DNA from: Candidatus Binatia bacterium
GTDB taxonomy: Bacteria > Desulfobacterota > Binatia > UBA12015
Direction: 5' to 3'
Length of the DNA: 64,000 nt
Assembly: GCA_029243485.1 (NCBI GenBank)
Contig: JAQWRY010000001.1
Span: 299,186 to 363,185, forward strand
Both the position numbers and the translations under genes were made by a program. The notes beneath the pieces were generated by a model, which ran no database searches, was not told where the DNA came from, and saw only the letters and a list, made by a program, of their open reading frames with translations. Positions 9,077 through 19,000 of the stretch are shown in pieces. The stretch's first letter is position 1; the number at the start of each line of letters is the position of its first letter.

Positions 9077-9748
9077 ATGTCTGAGATGACGATTCACGAG
9101 GCCCTGTACACCACGCGCGCGATGCGTCGCGTGAAGAAGGATCCGATCCCCGAAGACGTCCAGGCCCGCATCCTCGATGCGGCGATCCGTGCGCCCTCGG
9201 GCGGCAACAGCCAGAACTGGCGCTTCCTGCTGGTCGATGACCCTGCCATCCGCGACCAACTCGCGCCCATCTACAAGGGCTGCATCGACATGCTCTGGAA
9301 GACCATCTACGCCGAGCGCGTCGCAGCCATGGAAGCGAGGCCCGACGATGCCGACAGCATCGAGATGCAAAAGGTGATGAAGTCGGCGAACTGGATGGCG
9401 AACCATTTCGCCGACTACCCGATCCTGCTGTTCGGCTTCGCGCAGGGCGATCCGACCGGCGGTTCGATCTTCCCCGCGATCTGGAGTGCCATGCTCGCAG
9501 CGCGCGCCGATGGCGTGGGCAGCACGATCACGAGCGTGATGATGTTTCAGATGGAGCAGGTCTTGAAGATCCTCGGTGTGCCCGCCGAGGACGGATGGGT
9601 CTTCGCCGCGTGCGTACCGATGGGATACCCGACGGGCCGCTGGGGCCTCGCCCGCCGACGCCCCGTCCACGAGGTCGCCTTCCGCAACCAATGGGGCACG
9701 CCGCTCGGCCTCGACATACCCGAGCCGCTCTGGGAAACGAAGAAGTAG
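9077..9748 (+). CDS. Nitroreductase family protein
   Basis: 223 residues, FMN-dependent nitroreductase fold. The N-terminal TTRAMRRVKKDPIPE and APSGGNSQNWRFLLVDD motifs supply the FMN phosphate and ring contacts; the C-terminal GYPTGRWGLARRRPV is the second conserved block. Homologues in catabolic clusters reduce nitro groups, quinones or enoyl substrates with NAD(P)H. Length is standard for the family. The stop is only 7 bases from the convergent hydrolase stop. Confidence 0.85.
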   Translation: MSEMTIHEALYTTRAMRRVKKDPIPEDVQARILDAAIRAPSGGNSQNWRFLLVDDPAIRDQLAPIYKGCIDMLWKTIYAERVAAMEARPDDADSIEMQKVMKSANWMANHFADYPILLFGFAQGDPTGGSIFPAIWSAMLAARADGVGSTITSVMMFQMEQVLKILGVPAEDGWVFAACVPMGYPTGRWGLARRRPVHEVAFRNQWGTPLGLDIPEPLWETKK

Positions 9749-9755
9749 ACGCGGA

Positions 9756-10571
9756 TCAGCCCGCGGCGTCAGCCCACTCGAGGTGGCCGCGCACTCGCGC
9801 GAGCCATTCCTCGGGATGGGTGTGCTGCGGGCTGTGATACGCGCCCTCGACCACTTCGAGGCGCGCGCCGGGGATGCCGCCCGCGAGCCGCTCGGACGTC
9901 GGCACGAAGAGAGCGTCGAGCCCGCCTACGAGGACCGTCGTCGGGCACTCGACTTCCCCGAGACGGCCAGACACCGACGCGCACTGAAAGACCTGCGGCA
10001 ACAGGCCGATGAACGCCTCGCGGTCGAGTCCGGAAAGCCGTCGCTCCGTATCGCTCTCGACCCAGGCGGCGCCCTTGCACCTCGCGAAGAGTTCGCGCTC
10101 CGGCGTCCGCGCGACGGAGTCCACGACCGCACGCACTCCGAGCTCTCGCACCAGGTCTCCGAAGTTCTCCGGAGGAACGAGCCCCCTAGGCGCCTCGCTC
10201 GCGGTGTCCATCAAGATCAGCGAGCGCACGAGGTCGGGCCGGCGCAGAACGAGCCGGAGCGCGACCATTCCACCCATCGAGTGACCGAGAACGTCAGCCG
10301 GGCCATCCACGGTGGCCTCGAGAAATCCGATCAGGTCTTCGGTTAGTGCGTCGAGCGTGTAGTCCTCCGCACGTCCCGTATTCGTCGACCCACCATGTCC
10401 CCGGTGGTCCGCGGCAACCACGCGACGATCCTGTGCGAGTGACTCGAAGTGAGTCTCGAAATCCGTCCGAGCTCCAGTGAACCCGTGAACCAACAGAAGC
10501 GTGCGTGCGGCATCGCCATGCTCCTCCCACTCGATCTCGACGTCGCCCAGCTTCGTTCGGGTGCCTGCCAT
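9756..10571 (-). CDS. Alpha/beta hydrolase
   Basis: 271 residues, canonical alpha/beta hydrolase: LLLVHGFTGARTDF oxyanion loop, ADHRGHGGS, nucleophile elbow GHSMGG (Ser98), acid Asp219 in LVGGLDALF, and His246 in EGAYHSPQHTHP. The complete catalytic triad suggests an active esterase, lactonase or C-C hydrolase; the short lid (residues 120-190) is helical. It is divergent from the metallophosphoesterase gene and convergent with the nitroreductase gene. Substrate unknown. Confidence 0.88.
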   Translation of the reverse strand: MAGTRTKLGDVEIEWEEHGDAARTLLLVHGFTGARTDFETHFESLAQDRRVVAADHRGHGGSTNTGRAEDYTLDALTEDLIGFLEATVDGPADVLGHSMGGMVALRLVLRRPDLVRSLILMDTASEAPRGLVPPENFGDLVRELGVRAVVDSVARTPERELFARCKGAAWVESDTERRLSGLDREAFIGLLPQVFQCASVSGRLGEVECPTTVLVGGLDALFVPTSERLAGGIPGARLEVVEGAYHSPQHTHPEEWLARVRGHLEWADAAG

Positions 10572-10654
10572 GCAGAATTCCTAGCACTCTGCCACGGCAG
10601 CGTCGCGAATTTCCTGTCCTACACCGGACATTGGGGTATGCTGAGGCCGGCCCG

Positions 10655-11980
10655 ATGAATCCCCCCACCTCGCCCGATTCCACCCTGCGAGTGCTGCGCT
10701 GGTGGCTTCGCACGCTCAGCGTCGCGATCGCACTCGCCGCACTCGCCTACTCGGCGGCTGACGTGCGCCGGGGCGTGCTGCTCGCGCTGACAGTTCTCCT
10801 GGGGTTCCTGCCCTTCACGTACGCGCGACGGCGGCTTCATCAAGCGGTCGCGCCGCACCTCCGCCGACCGAACGGCGGCCCCGGTCTCTTGGTGGCTTGG
10901 ACCGCCCTCGGGATCGCGTGCGACCTGCTAATGGTCTCTCAGCTCCTCCTCGCGCGCTCGCCCGACCCCAACCCGCTCCTCAACGCCTCTCCACTCGCCT
11001 GGATCGGCCCGGTCTGGTTCAGCGGGCACGCCCTTGTCTTGCTCGGCTTCGGCGGACTGGGCCTGGGACGACTCGCGGGCCGCACTTTCTCGCAACTACG
11101 GACACGACCCGTCGCAGACAACACCGCGCCCGCACTCTCGAGGCGCGGGTTTCTCCGACAGGCCAGCCTCGTCGGCGTCAGCGTCCCATTCGGTGTTTCT
11201 CTCTCCGGCGTAGGCACCTCCTACGACTTCCAGGTGGAACACCGCGACGCGCACCTCGAGCAATGGCCCGCCCGGCTCGACGGACTACGAGTTGCGCACC
11301 TCTCCGACATCCACGTCGGTGGCGCCATGAATCGCGAGAAACTGCTCCGCGTCGCGGAACTCACCAACGGAACCAAACCGGACCTGGTTCTCCACACCGG
11401 GGACTTCCTCACGCACCGTTCCGGAAACTTCGACGAGCCCTTGTACGAGGCTCTCGCTCAGATCGAAGCGCCGTACGGCCAATGGGCCTGTCTGGGCAAC
11501 CACGACTACGACAACGCGCCGCGGTTCGTCCGCCGGCTCGCCGACTGCGGCGTCACGGCCTTGCGCAACGAAGCCGTGATGATCGACGTACGTGGTCAGC
11601 CCCTCGAGATCGCCGGGCTCGAGTACCTGTCCGCACGAATCGATCGCACCGTCGACTACAAACGAATCCTCGCGGAGTTCGGTCCGAGGACGGCGCCCCG
11701 CCTCCTCCTGAACCACGACCCACAGGGCTTCTCCGCTCTCCCGGACTCCTGCGCCGACCTCGTCCTCTCCGGCCACACACACGGTGGGCACATCGGCGTC
11801 CAACTGGGAGCGGACAGCGCACTCAGTGTCGTCGGTATGGTCGGCCTTCGGGATCAGGGCTTCTACGACCGCGGCGACATGCGCTTGTACGTCACCCGGT
11901 GCGTCGGCTTCTACGGCTACCCGATGCGGATCGGCATCCCGCCGGAGATCGCCCTACTGACACTGCGCCGCAAGACTTGA
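10655..11980 (+). CDS. Membrane-anchored metallophosphoesterase with internal twin-arginine motif
   Basis: 441 residues from the ATG at 10655. The first 150 residues contain four hydrophobic segments (about 19-34, 40-55, 77-100, 115-142). An SRRGFLRQA twin-arginine motif follows at 162-170, with a moderately hydrophobic stretch, and then a YkuE/YaeI-type calcineurin-like phosphoesterase: HLSDIHVG (Asp218, His220), HTGDF, GNHDYDN, LLNHDP and SGHTHGGHIG. All dimetal ligands are present. YaeI-like enzymes act on lipid headgroups or UDP-linked lipids; the periplasmic face is likely if the twin-arginine segment is used. The placement of that motif in the middle of a polytopic protein is noted as a finding. 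Confidence 0.88.
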   Translation: MNPPTSPDSTLRVLRWWLRTLSVAIALAALAYSAADVRRGVLLALTVLLGFLPFTYARRRLHQAVAPHLRRPNGGPGLLVAWTALGIACDLLMVSQLLLARSPDPNPLLNASPLAWIGPVWFSGHALVLLGFGGLGLGRLAGRTFSQLRTRPVADNTAPALSRRGFLRQASLVGVSVPFGVSLSGVGTSYDFQVEHRDAHLEQWPARLDGLRVAHLSDIHVGGAMNREKLLRVAELTNGTKPDLVLHTGDFLTHRSGNFDEPLYEALAQIEAPYGQWACLGNHDYDNAPRFVRRLADCGVTALRNEAVMIDVRGQPLEIAGLEYLSARIDRTVDYKRILAEFGPRTAPRLLLNHDPQGFSALPDSCADLVLSGHTHGGHIGVQLGADSALSVVGMVGLRDQGFYDRGDMRLYVTRCVGFYGYPMRIGIPPEIALLTLRRKT

Positions 11981-11986
11981 ACAGGA

Positions 11987-14900
11987 TCAGTTCAAACCGG
12001 CGAGATAGGCCATCAGGTCGCGGAGCTCGCTCGGAGGGAGCTCTACGGCGATCGGTGGCATCGCGCTCCCCCCCGTCGCCTGCTCGAAGCCCGACGCAAT
12101 CGTCGCGTCCGGAACCAGGAGAGCCTCGAGAATCTCCGCGCGACTCGTTCGGTCCCCGAGTCCCGTCAGCTCCGGCCCCGTCGCGCCCCCTTCCCCGTCG
12201 ACGGTGTGGCAGCGCTTACAATCGCCGGTGCCGTTGAAGACCGTCGCGCCGCGCTCGGCGTCGCCTCCGCGGAGAGCGATGCGGTACTTCGCGAGCGGGT
12301 CGGCCGGGTCGAGACCCGCCTCGTACCGAGCCAGCCCCGCCCGCAGCTCTTCGCTGTCACGACCGCGCGCGGCCTCGAGAACGTCGAGTTGCACGTCAGC
12401 CGGAAGATCCCCCTCATTCAGACGTTCGACGGCACGCGCGAGTCGAATGTCGGCCGCGCCGTTACCGCCTGCACCGAGCGAGGCCAGCATCGCGATCGAA
12501 CGCTGACGCTCGAGAACCGGCGCCGCGTCTCCGAGTGTGTCGCTCTGTTCGATCGCACGATCGGGGTCGTGCACCGCGAGGACATCGCGCGCCTCTGCCC
12601 GAAGCGCTGGGTCCCGGCTGGCGAGACCGGCCGAGGTCGCGGCAGCGAGAGCGTCCCCGGACGGTCCGTCCGAACGGGCCGAGAGTGCCGCGAGGCTTGC
12701 GATCCGGATGCCGCTCTCTTCCTTCGCATCCGTGACGCGCCCCTCGAGTTCCGCGTCCGAGAGAGGAAGCCGTTCGTACGAGGACGCGACGTCGAGAGCC
12801 TGGCCTTCCAGATCCCCTTGGAGCAGAGTCGGCATGTGTCGATCCAGTGCGGGGTACACGACGGCGTCTTCCCGTGGATCCAGGGGGTGCCAGGTCCCGA
12901 GGACGGCATCACGCGGTGGCGGCGCCGTGAAGTGCCCGAGCGCCGCGAGCGCTTCGCTCCGCATACGTTCCGGGTTGGTCGGATCCGCCGCGTACGCCGC
13001 GAGCCGCTGTGCGGCCTCTGCCGTCCCCAGCCGGAGGTTCGCGTTCACGATGCGCCGGTGGAGCGCGTAGCTCGTCTGCGGATCGTCGTCCGCGTACGGG
13101 AGGTTCGTCCCGGCGAGCTCGGCCAACTCCAGTTCCGCGGCCTCGATCGAGAGGTCGTGAATCGCGCGGGTCGACTCCAGAACGAGCCGCGGGTCCGGGT
13201 CGTGGAGAAATCGCGCAAGCGCGGGATCCTCACTGCGCCGCATCGCCAGCAGGACGCCCATCCGAACCGCCGCCGACGAATCGTCCGCCGGACCATCGAG
13301 GGCTTCGCCGTCTCGCATATCGTGGAACGCGAGTGCAACGGCGTGACGCAGATAGATGTCCTTCCCGTCGTTCTCGCGTAGTAGATCCGCCAGCGCCGGG
13401 ATCGCCTCGCGGTAGCGGAGTTTGCCGATCGAGATCGCAGCGAAGTAACGGACCCGCGCGCTCTCGTCGCGCAGGAACGGAACGAGGGCCGGAGCGAGCC
13501 ACGTCGCTCGTGCCGTCCCGACGACCCGGACCGCCTGCGCGCGCATCTCTGCCTCGTCTCCGGCGAACGCATCCAGATTCTTCCACCCAGCGGACCGCAA
13601 GCCCTGTGCGCCGACTTGCCCGAGTCCCCAGATCGCGTGGAGGCGAGCGAGCAGGAGCGCGCCCCGGTCGCGCGCAACGGCCCCGAGCGTCGCGGCCGCC
13701 CGGCGCCGAACCAACTCGAACTGGGCCGGCATGCGTACGCGACGATCTTCGAAACCCAGAAGCGTCGCGAGTTCCGCGGCCGACCGATGCTCCATTCCGG
13801 CACGAACGATCTCGCCCATCTCTGCGATGCGGTCCTTCTGCGACGCCAACGTCTCGGCCTCCATCGCGAGCCGAAAGATCTCACCGCTACGCGGAGGGAT
13901 CTGCGCGTACTGCGTGATGAGCGTCGAGCCATCGAGCGCAAACGCTAGATCCGTGGTGAGCAGGTTGCGCACGAACCACTCCGGCTCCGTCGCGCGGAAG
14001 CCTGCCCCCTCCTGCTCGACTTCGAAGGATCGAATGCCACTGCGCGACCGAATGTACGCGTAGTCGGCAGCGAGGAAGCTGTTCCGATAGCGCTCGGGCA
14101 GACCGAGACCGGGCGCGTGCGCGAACCCGGCCGGGCCCCGACCGATGAAGCGGAGGGGCGGAATGATGTACGCGGGCTGGCCCTCGTGCTGCGGGTACCA
14201 GAGCTTCTCCGCGTTCCACGGCCCCCGTTCGTACTCCAACTCCCGCAGAAGCTGGTACGGCATGGCCCAGCCCGAGTCGCCGCCTTCGACGACGTAGACG
14301 ATCCGCGCCTCGTCGAGCGAATCGGAATTGTTGTCCGCCGTGAACAAGTTGCCGAAATCGTCGAAAGCGATCTCCTGCGGGTTCCGCAGACCCTGCGCAA
14401 AGAGTTCGAGGGCGGAGCCATCCGGATTCATCCGGAGGACCGCACCCCGGCCGCTGTCCATCTGGGGACGAACGGTGCTCCCGTCCGCCGCCTTCGCGTT
14501 GAATCCACGGTCCCCGATGGAGAAGTAGATCTTCCCGTCGGGTCCGAGAACCAGGCCATGCATGTCGTGGCCGTAGAACGCCCATCGCACGCCCCAGCCG
14601 GTACTGAGCACCTCTTTGCTATCCGGCAGTCCATCGCCGTCGTCGTCGTGCAGGCGCCAGACGTCGGGGATGTTGGTGTAGTAGACGTCATCGCCGTAGA
14701 GCAGCACACCCGACCCGATGCCGGCGGTCGGCCCGTTGAACGTCGCCACTTCGGTGCGCGTCTCGAGAACACCGTCCCCGTCTTGGTCCTCGAAGACGGC
14801 GACGGCGTCGGAAGCCTGCGTGAAGTACTCGGGCGGATAGCGGCCGGCAGCAACGGCGCGGTCGATCATCTTACGGCGGTCCTCGACAGACTGCATCGCG

Positions 14901-15259
14901 AGTTCTTCGTCCAAGCCGGCTTCGTCGAAGTCGCGGTTGTCGAGGACACCGTTGTCCATGCGACCCGAATGCGCAGCGAAGACACGCCCCTGCGAATCCA
15001 CGTCGATCGCAACGATCGGATCGACGCCTGTGTCCTCACTGACCTGCGTGATGGTCATCCCCTGCGGCACCTCCGGCTCGCACGAGGTGAAGGTGCACTT
15101 CAGAATGTCACCGAACATCGACAGGACAGAGCCCGTAACCGCTACCGGGTTCTGCATGAACTGCGCGCACCCACCCAGGAGGAGGACGAGGGACAGGACC
15201 CCTGCCGTCGCCAGCCGCCTACTGCGCTGGGGAGAGGATTCCGGGAGCGGACCAGACAT
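11987..15259 (-). CDS. PVC-type haem-binding lipoprotein (beta-propeller, HEAT repeats, cytochrome c)
   Basis: 1090 residues from the ATG at 15259; a longer in-frame start at 15304 exists, but a good signal peptide begins only after 15259. The lipobox LLGGC places the acylated Cys at 31. Residues about 60-470 are a glucose-dehydrogenase-like propeller with GLRNPQEIAFDDFGNLFTAD and PDGKIYFSIGDRG; 480-980 are HEAT-like helical repeats (RVRYFAAISIGKL and others); the end is a cytochrome c domain with CKRCH at 1014-1018 and a likely axial Met in SAMPPI at 1067. This architecture is abundant in Planctomycetes and related bacteria and is thought to oxidise sugars or polymers in the periplasm. The segment between the haem motif and SAMPPI is shorter than in many relatives. 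Confidence 0.87.
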   Translation of the reverse strand: MSGPLPESSPQRSRRLATAGVLSLVLLLGGCAQFMQNPVAVTGSVLSMFGDILKCTFTSCEPEVPQGMTITQVSEDTGVDPIVAIDVDSQGRVFAAHSGRMDNGVLDNRDFDEAGLDEELAMQSVEDRRKMIDRAVAAGRYPPEYFTQASDAVAVFEDQDGDGVLETRTEVATFNGPTAGIGSGVLLYGDDVYYTNIPDVWRLHDDDGDGLPDSKEVLSTGWGVRWAFYGHDMHGLVLGPDGKIYFSIGDRGFNAKAADGSTVRPQMDSGRGAVLRMNPDGSALELFAQGLRNPQEIAFDDFGNLFTADNNSDSLDEARIVYVVEGGDSGWAMPYQLLRELEYERGPWNAEKLWYPQHEGQPAYIIPPLRFIGRGPAGFAHAPGLGLPERYRNSFLAADYAYIRSRSGIRSFEVEQEGAGFRATEPEWFVRNLLTTDLAFALDGSTLITQYAQIPPRSGEIFRLAMEAETLASQKDRIAEMGEIVRAGMEHRSAAELATLLGFEDRRVRMPAQFELVRRRAAATLGAVARDRGALLLARLHAIWGLGQVGAQGLRSAGWKNLDAFAGDEAEMRAQAVRVVGTARATWLAPALVPFLRDESARVRYFAAISIGKLRYREAIPALADLLRENDGKDIYLRHAVALAFHDMRDGEALDGPADDSSAAVRMGVLLAMRRSEDPALARFLHDPDPRLVLESTRAIHDLSIEAAELELAELAGTNLPYADDDPQTSYALHRRIVNANLRLGTAEAAQRLAAYAADPTNPERMRSEALAALGHFTAPPPRDAVLGTWHPLDPREDAVVYPALDRHMPTLLQGDLEGQALDVASSYERLPLSDAELEGRVTDAKEESGIRIASLAALSARSDGPSGDALAAATSAGLASRDPALRAEARDVLAVHDPDRAIEQSDTLGDAAPVLERQRSIAMLASLGAGGNGAADIRLARAVERLNEGDLPADVQLDVLEAARGRDSEELRAGLARYEAGLDPADPLAKYRIALRGGDAERGATVFNGTGDCKRCHTVDGEGGATGPELTGLGDRTSRAEILEALLVPDATIASGFEQATGGSAMPPIAVELPPSELRDLMAYLAGLN

Positions 15260-15302
15260 GCGCCCGCAACTATAGCAGCCGCTACCGGTGAGAGAACAAT
15301 CC

Positions 15303-17543
15303 ATGGCGGCCGAGGCTTCGCTCTGCCAGCATGCCCTCCCGATGCAGCTTCACCTCTCCGACGATCAGGAACTCCTCCGCAGCAGCTTCGCGCAGCTTCT
15401 CGCCGCCGAGTCCACGCCCGCCCGGGTCCGGGCGGCCGAGCCTGTCGGCTTCGATCCGGCCCTGTGGCGGCACCTCGCCGAGACGGACGCTCTCGGAATG
15501 CGCGTGGACACGGCGAAGGGCGGCGGTGGCCAGGGGCTCTTCGAGGCGACCCTCGTCGCCGAGGAGGTGGGCCGGCGCCTCGCCTCCGGGCCCATTCTCG
15601 AAGCGATCGTGGCCGCGGGCCTGCTCAGCGCCGTCGACGACCCGCGGGCGCGGGACTGGCTCGACCGCGTGCTGCGCGGCGACGCCATCGTGACGTTTGC
15701 CTTGCACGACACCACGGGCCGACCGCAGCTGGTGCCGGGCGGCGCGATTGCGGATGCAGCGCTCGGCCTGGACGGGGGCGAACTCGTTCTCGTACCGCTC
15801 GGGGACACGACCGCGCCCACCAATCTCGGCGCGGCGGCCCTCGCGGAAATCAACCTCTCGACCGAAGAGCGCATCGTGCTTCTCTGCGGCGACGCCGCCA
15901 CGGACGCGCATGCCCGCGCGCGTGAGGAGTGGAAGCTCCTCACCGCGGCCGCACTCGGCGGGCTCGCACGCGAGGCGCTCGAGATCGCAGCGCGCTACGC
16001 GACGGAACGCATTCAGTTCGGTCGGCCGATCGGCGCGTTTCAAGGGATCGCGCACCCGCTCGCGGACTCCGCCGCCGAAGTGGAAGGAGTACGCGGCCTG
16101 GTGTCCAGAGCCATCTGGTCGATCGCGCACGACGAGCACCACGCCGCCGGGCTCATCTCCATGGCCTCCTGGTGGTCGGCCCACACGGCGACCGCGGCGG
16201 TCGCGCGCGCCCTGCATACTCACGGCGGCTACGGACTCTCGCTCGAATACGACATTCAGCTCTACCACCGGCGCGGAAAGGCGTGGGCCCTGCTCGCGGG
16301 CGACCCACAGGAAGAACTCGGGCGCGTCGCCGACCGGCTCTGGACGGAGGCCGACGTCCCCCTCCCGGACGCCGGAGCCGTCACCCTGGACTGGACGCTC
16401 GGACCCAAAGCCATCGAGTTCGGCGAGACCGCCGAGCGCTTCTTCGAAAGCACCCTGACGGACGACCTACGCGCAAAGGCACGCTACGGCTGGGAGGGGC
16501 ACGACGTCGGGTTCCACAAGCAGCTCGCGGCCGCGGGACTGCTGTTCCCGGCGTGGCCCTCGCGGTACGGCGGGCAGGATCGGGACGCCTTTGAGATGAA
16601 GGCGCTGCAAGACGTGTTCACGAAGAACAAGTGGACACGAAACCCGATCGGCGTGACCAACATCGTGGGACGCAACCTCATGCGCTTCGGGACTGATGAG
16701 CTGAAGAACGAAGTGCTCCCGCGGCTCGCCTCTGGGGACGCCATCGTGAGCCTCGGCTACACCGAGCCCGGCTCCGGATCCGACGTCGCCGATGCCCGCA
16801 CCCGCGCCGAGCGCGACGGCGACGGCTGGATCGTGAACGGCCAGAAGATGTTCACGAGTGGCGCCGACATCGCGCAGTACGTGTTCCTCCTCACACGGAC
16901 CAACCCCGAGGCGGAGAAGAAGCACAAGGGCTTGACGCTGTTCCTCGTCCCAACGCATCTCCAGGGTCTCGAGATCCAACCGTTGCACACGCTCTCCGAC
17001 GAGCGCACCAACATCACCTACTACGCCGACGTCCGCGTCCCCGACCGCTACCGCGTCGGAGAGGTCGATGGTGGCTGGGACGTGATGCGCTACGCGCTCC
17101 AACTCGAGCACGGAGCCGGGTTCCATCTGGAGCAGTGGGCAATGCTTGATGCAGCGCTCGAATGGGCCCGTACCGCACAAGGCAACGACGGAGTCGCTTT
17201 AGATGACGCGCGGGTTCGCGAGCGGCTCGCCCGCGTCGCCGTGCACGCCGAGGTCTCGTTCGTCCTCGGGAGACGCGCGCTGTGGGCCGGCGTCCAGGGC
17301 CTCGGAGACCACGCGGCCGGGCCCATGGCCAAGCTCTTCTCCGCCGAATCCTTCATCGGGGACGCGGCCGATCTCATGGACCTCACCGCCCCGCAGTCTC
17401 TGCTCACGTCGTCGGACGGGCCCGGATTCGTCGAAGCATCCTACCGGCTCGCCGCCGCGACGAGCATCTACGGCGGCACGAGCGAGATCATGCGAAGCAT
17501 CATCGCCCAAGCGTCTCTCGGATTGCCTCGCAGCCGCAGCTGA
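15303..17543 (+). CDS. Fused double acyl-CoA dehydrogenase (FadE34-like)
   Basis: About 746 residues from the ATG at 15303, which has GAGAG at suitable spacing; the ATG at 15342 (MQLHLSDDQ) fits the family N-terminus better and is an alternative. Two complete acyl-CoA dehydrogenase units are joined: the first (about 1-345) ends with the helical LHTHGGYGLSLEYDIQLYHRR block; the second (about 355-746) has GLLFPAWPSRYGG, YTEPGSGSDVA, GQKMFTSGA and the closing IYGGTSEIMRSIIAQ. Single-chain double ACADs such as mycobacterial FadE34 are pseudo-heterotetramers that oxidise sterol side-chain CoA thioesters. Similar bulky substrates are plausible here but not shown. The gene is divergent from the haem lipoprotein gene. 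Confidence 0.88.
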   Translation: MAAEASLCQHALPMQLHLSDDQELLRSSFAQLLAAESTPARVRAAEPVGFDPALWRHLAETDALGMRVDTAKGGGGQGLFEATLVAEEVGRRLASGPILEAIVAAGLLSAVDDPRARDWLDRVLRGDAIVTFALHDTTGRPQLVPGGAIADAALGLDGGELVLVPLGDTTAPTNLGAAALAEINLSTEERIVLLCGDAATDAHARAREEWKLLTAAALGGLAREALEIAARYATERIQFGRPIGAFQGIAHPLADSAAEVEGVRGLVSRAIWSIAHDEHHAAGLISMASWWSAHTATAAVARALHTHGGYGLSLEYDIQLYHRRGKAWALLAGDPQEELGRVADRLWTEADVPLPDAGAVTLDWTLGPKAIEFGETAERFFESTLTDDLRAKARYGWEGHDVGFHKQLAAAGLLFPAWPSRYGGQDRDAFEMKALQDVFTKNKWTRNPIGVTNIVGRNLMRFGTDELKNEVLPRLASGDAIVSLGYTEPGSGSDVADARTRAERDGDGWIVNGQKMFTSGADIAQYVFLLTRTNPEAEKKHKGLTLFLVPTHLQGLEIQPLHTLSDERTNITYYADVRVPDRYRVGEVDGGWDVMRYALQLEHGAGFHLEQWAMLDAALEWARTAQGNDGVALDDARVRERLARVAVHAEVSFVLGRRALWAGVQGLGDHAAGPMAKLFSAESFIGDAADLMDLTAPQSLLTSSDGPGFVEASYRLAAATSIYGGTSEIMRSIIAQASLGLPRSRS

Positions 17544-17571
17544 AGGGCCCCGTAGCCGACGCCGCTGTATC

Positions 17572-18984
17572 TTACGGCGGAGCCGGCGGCAGGAACCCGA
17601 GGTCGAAGTCGTGGTTTCCGTCGACCCAGTAGTCGTTCGGATCGTACGCGAGGGTCTCGGGCGGGAAAAGCTGCGACAAGATCGTCGCTTCCGGGATGCA
17701 CAGCCACTGTTCGAGCACCGTCCCGAAGACATCGCGGAAATCGGTCGGCCGGTACGGATTCGCCGGGTTCTGCGAGTAGGCCATGTTCCCGTGCGCATCG
17801 AGACCCGCCGGCGAGATGTCCGGATGGTTGCCGTAAAGGCCACCGATCACGTTGCCGCCCAAGAGCATCACCGGCCCGAGCGACCCGTGGTCAGTCCCGT
17901 TGCCGTTCTGCTTCACGCGCCGACCGAACTCACTCCACACGAGGATCACCGTATCGTCGGCGACGCCCATGTCACCCAGGTCCGCGTAGAAGAGCTCTAT
18001 CGCGTCACTGAAGCCCTTGAGTAACTCGTAGTGGCGGCCCCCCGCATCTCCGCCGCCCTGGTTCGAATGCGTATCGAAGCCGTTGACCGAGACCTGGAAG
18101 TAGCGCGCGTCCATGCCCGGAACGCCGAGTGACACCCCGTACATCACCTTCGCAACCTCGCGGAGGTCGTGCGCCGGTGCAGTCCCGAGGATGTCATAAA
18201 GGGTGCCCCACGCGCCGCGATCGTTCACGTAGCTTTTGACGAACGCCTCTGTCGCCGCCAACGCGGAACCGCCCGTTGCGCCCGCATAGGCTTCCTGCGG
18301 CTGCCCAGAAGCCTGCGCCTCCGCGGCCTGCGCGGCGAAACACGCCCGCTTCGCAGCGGCGTCGCCGGGATGGTCCCGATCGTAGGGGAAGCCGAAGTCG
18401 TCGAGGCTCTCGAAGGCGAGGACATTCGTCACCGCCTGTTGGAACGACGGGGCCACGTTCGCGCCGATGTTCACGGCCGGAATGTCGGTCCCGAGATATC
18501 CGAGCTCGATGAGCGTGTTGCCGACCCACCCGTTGGCCGAGGGCGCCAACAGCACCGGATAGCCGGTCCGCCAGACCCGATTGGAGGCGTCGTGGGAAAG
18601 GCGCGCATGTGGGTAACCGCAGCCCTGGACGATCGCGCACTTGCCGGCGTCGTAGAGGTTCTTCACGCCTTCGAGCGCCGGGTTCAGACCCAGCTGAGCG
18701 CCGGTGTTCGCGTCAGAACCGATCGGCAAGAGCCCCGCTGTCGGCAAGCGGAGGCCGACGCGATTCAGTTCGTAGTCCGTACGCAGCGTCCCCGTGCCGT
18801 CGTCAATCGGCGTGACGGTGTTGAGCGCGTCGTTCCCGCCGTTCAGGTGGATCATGACGACGTTCTTGCCCGCCGCGGCCGCCGACGCGGCTTGCACCAA
18901 GGGGTTGCCGAGCCAGGAAGGGAGAAGGAGGCCACCAGAAGCGAGTCCGGTGCGCGTCAGAAATTAGCGCCTCGAGAGTGGCAT
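17572..18984 (-). pseudogene. DUF1501 secreted protein with a TAA stop inside its Tat signal
   Basis: The ORF open from 18900 encodes about 442 residues of a DUF1501 (sulfatase-like alkaline-phosphatase fold) protein: IHLNGGNDALNT, YPHARLSHDASNRVW, FDTHSNQ, VWSEFGRRVKQNGNGTDHG and LGGNVIGG. The frame continues upstream to an ATG at 18984 with a GGAAGG site, reading MPLSRR-stop-FLTRTG followed by a hydrophobic core and an Ala-rich cleavage region. The TAA (18964-18966) occupies the variable position of the SRRxFL Tat motif, where Glu (GAA) is common. A GTG at 18900 could allow an internal start but would lose the signal. It lies 16 bases downstream of the DUF1800 gene, its usual partner. Pseudogene, consensus error or readthrough are all possible. 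Confidence 0.8.
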
Positions 18985-19000
18985 TTCTTCGGACCTTCCT

